From NCBI GenBank assembly GCA_903813345.2, contig CAIIXF020000009.1:5388030-5452029 (forward strand): a DNA stretch of 64,000 nt, read 5' to 3'. A program made the position numbers and the translations under genes. Shown here one piece after another: positions 50,726 to 62,700 of this stretch. Origin of the DNA: Owenia fusiformis. Its lineage: Eukaryota; Annelida; Polychaeta; Sabellida; Oweniidae. The stretch's first letter is position 1. Each line of letters begins with the position of its first letter. Below the pieces are notes generated by a model. The model worked only from the letters and a program-made list of their open reading frames with translations. It was not told the DNA's origin and ran no database searches.

Positions 50726-53700
50726 ATGGCTTTTCGTTCTCCTGTTACACGAGCATTAGCGCCCTCTACAGTTGATGTGGCCTCGATCCTCAGCAACTAC
50801 AACAAAGTAAGTATGGTATCAAAATAAAAAGTAGTCTATTTTAACATGTGGGGGTATAGCAATTTTTTACCAAAATGTTATTTTCCAGCTGTACCTTAAA
50901 AGATAAGTTACCCAAATGGGCTTTCAAGAAAAAGTCCATGGTTACCCATTTCCTTTTTTCTGGATGTTGTATCAGGTTAGTCATGCACAGGTGCACAAGT
51001 GCCTGACTGCCAATACCAACCAGTTTTAACTCAGGCCCGTAGCCAAGGGGAGGGGGGGTCACTTAGTTGCTTATTAGCAATGGACTGACTGCCAATATGG
51101 TAATATTGTGGCAATCATTTTTCAACTTCCCCACATTGTATGGTGTAGACCTTACAGGGGCTTATGCAAAACTACTGGGTGATTTAATATTAACAATATT
51201 ATTTAAATATACATACTGTTTAGGATGTGAATACAATTAAATAATTTGAAAAGATTACCATTGGGTGACTTCTCAATAAAACAATCCAGTCGAATGATGG
51301 TAATTTCTTGACTTTCGAATGACAAATATTTGGAGGTATTAGTCAACAAAATATGAAAATAAAATTGTTTCAGTAATCAAAACAAACAAAAGTTAGAATT
51401 TGCTTAAATTAGATAAATACTTCTACAACTGTTTTGTAGGGTGAAACCAAAGAATATGATCTCCTTGTTAGCAGACTTAACAGCCCAGAATTACAGGTAA
51501 ATAAAATGGGGATCACAAATGGGGGGGGGGTCATATCTGAGATAAACATAAAAATAATTCTTTCAATCTGATGGTTAACTAAACACTATCCCACGAGCAC
51601 ATATCACTGGTTTTTATTATGTCCCCACCACATAGTGTGGGGCCATATTGTCGGCCTAGGCGCGTCCGTCTGTCCGTCCGTCCGTCTGTCCGTCCGTCTG
51701 TCCGTACGTCCGGGAGTTTTCTCCAAAACCGCTACAGATATCACCTTCAAATTTTCAGGGATAACTTATGAGTGCATACAGATGTGGATGAAAATTTTTT
51801 AACTCGATACCTACTTCCTGTCGGCCATTTTGAAGTCAAATGCTAAAATCCTTGTCTGCAAACTTTAAGAAAAACGGCTTCACAGTTGCTTTTAAAACTT
51901 TAACATCTTGTTCAGCTCACTTCATTCTAGATCTGATTAGGTTTTGGACCTGTTAGCTCAGTCATGTCAGCCATTTTGAATGTCTTAAGAAAAGTTAGCG
52001 CACGATAATACTTTGTATCATATTGAATGGTGTTTTTTAGTTTTCATACTTTAACTATTTAGCAGCTTTATAAATAATTTCAGATCTACTTTGTTGTAAA
52101 AGCCTATCTTATTGTTAACAGTAGTAATATGTGATAATTTTGTAAGAAGAAATCAGCAAAAACACATAATCACTTTTTTATTGTCGGCCATTTTGGATTT
52201 TTCCGTCCTAAAATCTTGTCTGTGAAGTCTTGTCTACGTGTTGTCAGGTGAACCGTTTGGTGGATTAATTTCAAATTTTCAGGGATGATTCTTAGTATAA
52301 AAATCTAGATCTGATTTGTTTTTTGGCATTCTGGGTAAATGTCAAGGCAGCCATTTTGGATTTTCCGTCCTAAAATCTTGTCTGTAAAGTCTTGTCTACG
52401 CGTTTTCAGGTGAACCGTTTGGTAGATCAATTTCAAATTTTCAGGGATGATTCTTAGTATGAAAATGTAGAACTGATTAGTTTTTTGGCATTCTGGGCAA
52501 ATGTCAAGGCAGCCATTTTGGATTTTCTGTCCTAAAATCTTGTCTGTAAAGTCTTGTCTATGCATTTCCAGGTGAACCGTTCTGTAGATCAATTTCAAAT
52601 TTTTAGGGATGATTCTTAGTATGAAAATCTAGATCTGATTAGTTTTTTGGCATTCTGGATAAATGTCAAGGCAGCCATTTTGGATTTTTCGTCTTAAAAT
52701 CTTGCCTGTAAAGTCTTGTCTACGTGTTTTTAGGTGAACCGTTTGGTAGATCAATTTCAAATTTTCAGGGATGATTCTTAGTGTGAAAATCTACATCTGA
52801 TTAGTTTTTTGGCATTCTGTGTAAATGTCATGGCAGCCATTTTGGATTTTCTGTCCTAAAATCTTGTCTGTAAAGTCTTGTCTACGCGTTTTCAGGTGAA
52901 CCATTTGGTAGATCAATGTCATATTTTCAGGGATGATTCTTAGTATGAAAATCTAGGAACAGATTAGTTTTTTGACATTCTGGGTAAATGTCAAGGCAGC
53001 CGTTTTGAATTTTCCATCCTAAAATCTTGTCTGTAAAGTCTTGTTTACATGTTTTCTAGTTAACTGTGTGACGGATCAATTAAAATTGTGTTGGTAAAGT
53101 CTTGTCTACTCATTTTCAGGATAACCATTTGATGGGATCACCCATTGGTGGGGACATTTTGTACACATTTGTGTTCTTGTATTGATCATGTCAAAATAGT
53201 GCATGTATGATTAACTAGCAGTATTGGCAGGCCGGCAGTGTTTTTGTCAACTGGAAGCCTAATTTGATTTGGCAGACACAATATTTTATCAGGGACAGAC
53301 TCGATATTTTCTTAGGGGCAGGTCTGGAAATTGACAAAAAAGAGGCTAAGAGATTGAAGCCTATTAAGGTATGAGTACCGTAATCCAACACCAAATTCGA
53401 AAATTCATAACAATACTTTGCGCATATGGCGTTCGTGACCAACTATAAAACGCTTACCCCCATAGTGTTATATATCAAAATGTACCTGTTCATATAGGGG
53501 TTCGATTGATCTACATCAAATTATAGGGAGTCGGGTTACTTTTTGAGATATCAGCGTCCATTTATTGTAACTCGCGTTTGCCACCACTTCCTCAATTCTG
53601 ATATGACGGGCAAACGCGTAGTAAACATGCTCACGTCGGAACTATTTTTGACCTACATCTCTATTTTCATAATTCAAATGAAAGTTGAACTCCTCCTCTT

Positions 53701-56700
53701 TATTTTGATACCAAATAGTGGCATACTAGGTACCCTAGAAGCCAACTATGGCGTTATTTAGAACAATACCACAGGTTTTTAAATGGACTATATAGGGGTC
53801 ATACCTTTTGGCGGATGGATATGGAACCTCATACCTTAATGTTTTATGACATCACATTCTGATTTTTGTCTCTGCAACTTTTTTGGGCAGAAAATATCAT
53901 TTTTAGTTCAAAAATGCATAAAAACGTCAGAACTGGCTGAATATGTGAAAAATTCATCCATTTAGGCTAGAAAGGGTTAATTTGCCCTACCCCAAATACG
54001 TCTAAATATGCTTGTCTAACTTTGCCACTGTGACGTCACAAATCTAACCTGACTATCTCTGAGTTTATTGAAGAAAATGATACGTCTGACAAACAGCTTT
54101 CATTCCCTATATGGCACACCTTCTACTAAGAGTTGCATCATTGACTAAATCTAAGACAAAGGCCCTGTGTCCCGAGGATTTTGACTGAAATTTGGCCATT
54201 TTCGCCCAAATCTAGCTAAATTGCAGTTTCCCTCACACCTGTATTTTGAAATAAATATTGCTACAATGTAGCAATTTAAAAATCACACATGCTTACTGTT
54301 TCTGTTGACCTGACATGTATCTAGCCTGTAAAAATGAAAAATTGCTACATTGTAGCAATTGCTACATTGTAGCAATTTCACTGAGATATGGGCCCTGAAA
54401 ATCATGTAATTTTAGCAAAAAAGGAAAAAATAACCTGCAATTTTGACGGAATTTCAGAGGGCTTTCTTTCATCCATGACCCTCCACGGGCCTCTTATGAC
54501 CATTCTTATACTCACAGAAGGGTTGAAAGTGATCTCAAATCATTGTTTGCCCTACGCAGAACGAAAAAATCGATTCTGTTCTCAAATTCTGCTAGAATAT
54601 TGGTCTCTGGCCAACTAGCAGACAATTTTAGGCCTCCTATTAATTAAAATATGATCAGATTGTTCCAAAATGAGGCATAATTTTGAAAAAAAACACCCAG
54701 GTAATGTCTTTTGTAGGTCCCTTTCCTCCAGTATTTTGTTTTTGCATTCCGTGGTAGGATGAAAGATCTCAATAGACATTATTTGTGTAATTATTGAGAT
54801 ACTGCTATTGCTAATAATCTAAGATCTGATTTAACTTATCTTTCAATCAACTTTTTCAAAATGTATATTAATAAACTTGTGCTTTTGTCTTTCAGTCTGG
54901 CTTATTACTCAATGTATTGCGTGGATTGAGAGCCTGTGTGGCGATGCTTGGAAAGGAGTTCGAACAATTGATAGGTGTCACTCTGGTATTTAACATTATT
55001 ATTGATTGCTCCATCTATGTACCTGTATATACAGTTACAGTGAAACCTGTCTAATCTGAACGGCTCTCTCTGGGACTGGCTAAAAGTGTTCAGATTTGCA
55101 GTTGTTCACATTTCAAGGTTTTATAAACATGAAAGTCAATGGTAGAGCGAAACAGGGACCGAGAAAAGGTCTTCACATTGAGACAAGTTCGAATTAGAGA
55201 GGTGTTAGGATATACAGGTTTCACTGTATACAGTTTGAGGCGAAATACTTGAGGTGATAATGTCACAATTAAATTTACACTGAATCTGGCATTGAGAGAA
55301 TTGGTAATTGAAATAAGTGCTATCTACCATCAAGGTGTTCCTACCATTCAAAATATAAATGAACTATCTATGTTATTTTATATCAAATAGAGGTTATATG
55401 TTTTAAAAATATAGAAATGTCTAAATGTACTCTGAACAAATATTGAAAAAATAGCACTTAAAGCACTAAAGTCAAGAGAATTCCAAAATAAATAAATATA
55501 AGGAAACTAATCAAATTTCTCATAAATCACCATAAATAAATGGAAACTATTCAAGTTTCTAATTGAAGGGAGAATCAGAGATATAGGGTGACAAAATTAC
55601 AAGCAACAGGTACAAATTGACCTTCCAATCTATTCCTAACAATCTCAAGTACCATATCTCCAAAAGGATTCATGATATGTTATAATTGGTGAAGTAATTA
55701 CAGATTCAAAGTGCAAAAATGGGTGAAAAATGTTTAAATTCTTCCAAATAGTAAGAATGTTAATAATACATTACTGTAAAAATCCTTAGTTTTCCTGAGA
55801 TAAAGTGTGCACTTTGGGGATTTTTAGAAAATAGACATTGATAAGGAATGACATGAGCCAGAAATATTCTAAAATTTAAACAATTTTTATTTGGCCTGTT
55901 CGCACTATCTGATTCTCTCATTAATCGCCATGTTTGATACACAGGCTCTTGATTGGCTGTCAAGGGAGCAGGCTGTTGTGAAGGAATATGAGGCTTTTTT
56001 GCTGAATCTCGTATCTGCCCACACTGTGTACGTCCATGCCGTGGCCAGAATGATCATCAAGAAGTTTCTACCTGGTAAGTTTGAGAACATTGACCTTATA
56101 TGGAAATGTATATAAATATGACCTTATTAGGGGTTATCTGAAAACATGACCGTATTAGGGTAAAAAATACCATCTCATGAGGAATTGCGGCAAAACATGA
56201 CAACCTAGTCAAAATAAATAAACACCTAATTAGGGTATTCAAGAGGTTTTATCAATGTGCTTTTTTATGTCACCACCACAAGTGGTGACATATTATTATA
56301 GTCACTTTTTGTGGATGATGTTCAGTGGTCGGTGTTTGGCAGTTGGCAATTGGAGTTTGGCATCTGTTACAAATGGCAGGTAGTGACGTTTTGCATGTTA
56401 ATGCCTTGTTATAGTTTTATTGAACATCTATTACAGCTTTTGTATTGATTTGGGTAAGAGAGGTCAGTAATCCCTTTTACTTTGTGTCTATTATAGTTAC
56501 ACATATTGATCTGTTAATGACTATGTGTGTCTAGATTCAGGATATCAATTGAACATTGTCTCTATTTATTGGTTAATATGGTGGGTATGGTTTCTTCAGT
56601 TTTCTTTATCCCCACAGGTGAGATATATCCGTTATGACTGTGGCGTGATCTTTATCGTGATTGTCGTGGCATCCCTTTTTATTGCTGTGGTTCCAGGATA

Positions 56701-59700
56701 ACAATTTTTTTCAAATATCCTCACATTTTAGAAGGGTTTCCAAGTTCTACAGCTGATCAACCTTTGAGTTGCCATCTTTTTGGTAGCCATTTTAGGAATT
56801 TATTGATAAATTTCGTCATTGCCATTCCAGGATTTTTCTAATTCCGACAGTTGATAGACCGAGATCAAGTTCAATGCTGGTTAAATATGTTGGGGGTTGT
56901 GGTTAATATCAGGTGGCCATCTATTTTTCTGGCACCCATTTAAGAAGATTTTCGCTGAATATTTTCATTGCCATTTCAGTAAAAACGACCCTTAGGATTT
57001 TCTTGACTAGCCTCGATTTGGATATTTTTGCATTTTGTAGATTTAAATGTCCTTTTTTGAATATCCACAATTTAATTTGGATCATATTTCTATATTTTTC
57101 ATTAAAAAATTATTAGCGCAGTACATTCACTGGTGATCCACTCGATTACGCTGGTTACCGAAACGGTTCGTTTCAGTAACAAAATGTCGGAACATCAAGC
57201 TACAATAGTTCAGAAGACATCAGATTCGTCGATTTAATTCCTCACTTAAGTTATAGAAACAGTATTCCGAAAAATGGTTAAGATCTGCACTTTTAACCCA
57301 AACCATTTCTGTAACTTAAGTGAGGAATTAAATCGACGATTCCGTTGTCTTCTGAGCTATTTTTTCGCAAACATGTACATTTTCTAAAACATATGATAGT
57401 CTAATATATGTTTGTGAGAAAAAACGTTGTGGGGATTCCGCGTGAAATAGGGAAAAAGAAAAATCGTACCTTCGACATTCCGATATTTTGTTACCGAAAC
57501 GAACCATTTTTTTCAAATTTGTCTTTCATTAAATTGGTCTACTGCATGTTTGGACAGTTTTCATATTTTTACATCTTGTAGATTTATTTAAAATTTTAAA
57601 TGTCCTCTTTTGAATAATCATAATTCATAATTTGGGTGATATTTCTATATTTTTCATTAAGAAAAATTATTAGCCCAGGAGACTGTTCTCCAAACCAAGA
57701 CTTGTAGTCCTTTATGCATACATAAGAGGATACCGATTTCTACAGTTCATGAACTTTTAGGGGGCTACTAGTGGTCGCGTGATTTCACATCACATGCCTT
57801 GTTCAATTACTATTCCAAAATCATTGAAAATTATAGATTCTTGACCTTGTACTTGTATATATTTAGTAGTTGTCAAACACTGGGTATTGTTTACTGACCA
57901 ATTAAAGATAAATGATTTATCCTTTGACATACAGCGAGTGTCCTAAAATAAACATATAACGTAAAATTAATCTATTTTCCCTTCAGATTGTCAATTAAGA
58001 TATCAATTTATACCAAAGTACTTTAACCTTGAATAAAATGCAGTCAAAATTGGAAAATAAAACCAATGCCCAATAAGCAGTTAGAAATTAGTCCAATTTG
58101 ATTCAAGCAACAATGCAGTACATTACTGTTCTATTTTTAAACAGTTTTTCAAGTTTTATTTTATGTTACAACCAAGAGACATTCCAATTAGATTTTGTGA
58201 AGTTTGAAAGTCATTAATCATTTATTTTAATGAATAGCACTCGGTGCCTATTTCTGATATTAAAAAATGAATGTAAAAATCTGTAAATTGCATCTTTTCT
58301 TTAAATATTATCCAGAGCTTGAAAAAATGTATCAGTTTGTGAATTTTAAAGGTACATTCGCTCCTTTTGATTTACACTTGACAAACCCATTACTAGGTTA
58401 GCATTATTTTTATTGGCAGTGTTACTATTAACATCTATTGACTCAATTGGCATTTAATTTTTTTTATTTAAGTAATATACATTTGATATCACAAGACATT
58501 GAGCAAAATATAAGATCCATCTTAGTTTCACTAAAATTAAAACTAAAAGTAAAATCAACAATATTGTGTTATTTACAGTGGAACCTGTGTAAGTGGAACG
58601 CCCTTGAGACCACAAAATGTGTTCCATTTGCGAGGTGTTCCACTTACAGAGGTTCTTTAACATGGAGTCAATGGGCCGCAAAACCTGTTGCACTTGTGTA
58701 GTATTCCACTTAATAGTCTCTCCTTTATTTCAGTTGTTGGTACTGATGAGGCCCTTGACCAAAAGACACAAGAGGCACACGAGCGCATGTTCTGCACACT
58801 CCACAATTGTCTAGAAGCTATCACACGATTAGTCCCAATGTAAGTATCTAGAAGCTATCACACGATTAGTCCCAATGTAAGTATCTAGAAGCTATCACAC
58901 GATTAGTCCCAATGTGAGTATTATACATGTACCGGAAATATAACACAATTTTATGTCCCCATCCCATAGTGTGGCGCTATATTGTCAGCTTGGACACATC
59001 TGTCCGTCCCTCTGTCTGTCCATGTCTGACAGATATCATCTTGACAGTTCCATCCGTTTGGTCTTCCAAGTTTGTTTATAGTCCCATGCTTAAGCTATGA
59101 TTCCATTGAGCAAACTTGAAGAATCTTAGATCTGGTTTGTAACTGTAAATTTTATTAACATAAGTTTGATTCATCAGTTTTCACATGATCGACTCTCTAG
59201 TGCATTGTTATTGAAGTTCCATCTGTTTGGTCTGTCGCATCACCTTGTTTAACAAGCACTAATCGGTGTCTATTTAAGCAAGGAAACAACAGCCAGACTG
59301 CATCACGAACTTGCTTGTTCAGTACAATAAATATCACACTATTTAGCACACCATTTGTCCATGTTAACACTAAACAACACTTTCCTATGAAGGATGAATA
59401 ATGCCATAACGGACTGGCCATTGCAATAAGATTCGGTCCGTACGTTATACAAAACACAAAAAACAATACCATCATTATTTTCGTGAATTTCACGTCAGCT
59501 TTTTTCGATTTTTTCTTTTCATCGGGAATTTGTTTCTTCAGCGTAGTTGGCTCTCCATGTTTGGTCGTTTCTTTGTGCTGTGCTGTATGTTGCTCAATGA
59601 TTTTCCTCTGTCGCCGCAATACCCTAAAGATGTTGAAATAACAAAAACACATAGTTCCAAGGGGAAATCCAAATGACAGAAATAATATGAACATCATTAG

Positions 59701-62700
59701 AGGGTTTGAATCACTCGAGTCATCTAAGGAGGTCATGCTACAGAGATATCGCTTCTCGTCATCAACAAAGTCATATTTTGCAGAAATATGAAAAAGCGGC
59801 AAAGACAGTAAAACACTGGGGACGAGCCAGCTTATGAATACTACACCCCCCATTGTTTTCCTATTAAAGAGCATACTGTATTTTGACGCATGTACGATCA
59901 GCACATATCTGTTAATGGATATAAAACTATAGTACATAAGGTTGACACCGGTGAATAACAGCGAGAAATATGCATATGCTGGACACATCTTTATTACGCC
60001 TCCATATGTCAAATCGTTAGCTCCAGTGACCGGGAGGTTACCTGCGTAGTTTATGATGTCATTTATACTGAGCAATAATACAAAAGCATTTGGGATTGTT
60101 TGTATCTTAGGTGTGCGCGCTATGGCAACGATTGTCACCAGATTTATAAAAGTTCCAAATGGAGATATAAGGCACATCATGGTGAACCCCAAGATTCTGC
60201 CTGCATAAAAGTCATTTATTGGTACGGTTTCATTTAAGGCCATATCAGTAGTCAATGCTGCAATTTGTTTCTTGTGTTTCTTTTTTCCCAGCTTTTTATT
60301 ATATAGTTCGTCTCGTGTTATGTTGTATTATCTCAGTTATTTAATCAAATTATGTTCACGGATGCAGTATTAATGCATAGAGTGTTCCTAATTTTGTTAA
60401 TGATATATGGTTTGTAGGTCATTAAAAGCCAGTTCCAGGAGATGCAAGTCCTGTTTAGCATCTACCACCTTCCTTGAATCAGAATTGAAATTATTGATGA
60501 GTCCAATGAATGATGTTTTTATCGAATTTTTTGTTGCACATTATTTTCCTGACTTTATCTATTAAGGCATTCAGTTCATTCTTGTCTTGATTCGTAAAAG
60601 CTGAATGCTCTGTAATGTTTTGCTCTGTAATCTTTTCCTCTGTAACGTTTTGCTCATCTGGTGGTATATTTTGGATTTTTTGTAAAATCAACAATTGTCA
60701 TTGTCATAAAATGAACAATACGTCATTGTAATGATGTCTGATAGTCAATAAAAGACATTATAGATCAGTTCGTAATTGCAAACTTTTGTATGTTACACTG
60801 GCCTTGCATTGATTGAATGACGGACATTCGAAGAGTTAGCAGTTCAAATTTATCGATGTGTATATTGTAATCACACACCTCTCTTTAGTCTTCGAGAATT
60901 ACTGTCTTATTAATGATAGGGGCTGTGATCTCCCAAGTATTTTTTCTCAGGTGGGTGCAAAATTCTCATTTTCACAATTTAGACCAAACTTGGGTGCTGC
61001 GCCCACTTGCTGTAATGCTGGGGAGATCACTTAGGGGTATCATATTTTAAGTTTTAAATGTTATTTTTAAAGCAGAAAATCCATAAAGGCTTCTTTGGAA
61101 GGGATTCAATTTTTTAACTTTCTCATAAAGTTCATGAATTGATTTAGGCAATGTTTATTGTAACCTGGGTACATAGTATGCTTATCGATAAAGAAGACAC
61201 ACCTTTTTGTAGTTTAAGGCCAGAAACAATTGTTTCTGTTCACAATTCTTTGATAAAATCTTTTTTAAAGAATGAGATGGTTTTGTATGTATGTAACTTA
61301 TTGGCATCTAATTTACTAAATAAATATAGTTATATCGCAAACAGTCATATATCGTAGTCTAGCTTACCATATAAAATTATAGAATTAAAAATATTACTTG
61401 CAAGCATGATGCATGTTTGCAAAATCAACACTTATGGCACCTATTACTTGTGGAAGTTATATTTGCTTGTGTGACTGATTCATGTGTGCAAAATAAAAAT
61501 ATTACATCACCATTTTCAGTACAAATGGAAATTAGATAAATATCAGTTTCACTTTGTATTAGAACATTTGAGTTATAGGATAGAAATGAAAATATTGAAC
61601 AAATCAAGATCCGTAACTATTTTTCCTAGCCTAATATTGAGTGAAGCATTGATGTTTTTTTTACTTGTGGGTATAAATAAGTCAGGTTATTGACTTTGAT
61701 ATGGATCTTTGTTCCAAGAAATGTATCTATATTTGTTTAGTTTTCTAAAACTAGTTAATTGATGTAGCCTTCCTATATAGCAATTAATGGTTTTTTAGTT
61801 GTTTTTATATGTGTGAGTGTACTGAAAAAATACTGTATCGTGGAACACCTCTTTCAGTGCTCCGTTATGGAATACTTTCAGTTTCTAAGTCCAGTTTCCC
61901 ATTAATTTGATGAAAAACTAACTAAGTTGAACGCCTTCAAGTGGATTTATTTTGAGTTAAGTTGAACGCCTTCAAGTGGAATTATTTTGAGTTATTAGTT
62001 GAATGCCTTCAAGTGGAATTATTTTGAGTTATTAGTTGAAAGCCTTCAAGTGGATTTATTTTGAGTTATTAGTTGAAAGCCTTCAAGTGGAATTATTTTG
62101 AGTTAAGTTGAATGCCTTCAAGTGGAATTATTTTGAGTTATTAGTTGAATGCCTTCAAGTGGAATTATTTTGAGTTTTAAGTTGAACGCCTTCAAGTGGA
62201 ATTATTTTGAGTTAAGTTGAATGCCTTCAAGTGAAATTATTTTGAGTTAAGTTGAATGCCTTCAAGTGGAATTATTTTGAGTTAAGTTGAATGCCTTCAA
62301 GTGGAATTATTTTGAGTTAAGTTGAATGCCTTCAAGTGGAATTATTTTGAGTTAAGTTGAACGACTTCAAGTGGAATTATTTTGAGTTATTAGTTGAATG
62401 CCTTCAAGTGGAATTATTTTGAGTTAAGTTGAACGCCTTCAAGTGGAATTATTTTGAGTTAAGTTGAATGCCTTCAAGTGGAATTATTTTGAGTTATGTT
62501 GAATGCCTTCAAGTGGAATTATTTTGAGTTAAGTTGAATGCCTTCAAGTGGAATTATTTTGAGTTATTAGTTGAATGCCTTCAAGTGGAATTATTTTGAG
62601 TTATTAGTTGAATGCCTTCAAGTGGAATTATTTTGAGTTAAGTTGAACGCCTTCAAGTGGTGCTATTTCGATTTACCAAAGCTGTTCCACTTACACAGGT

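Noticed and set aside
52305-52598. 97-residue minus-strand frame with repeated CLDICPECQKTNQ
   Set aside because: It is a reading of the 163-bp internal repeats of the TIR element, and the repetition follows the DNA period.
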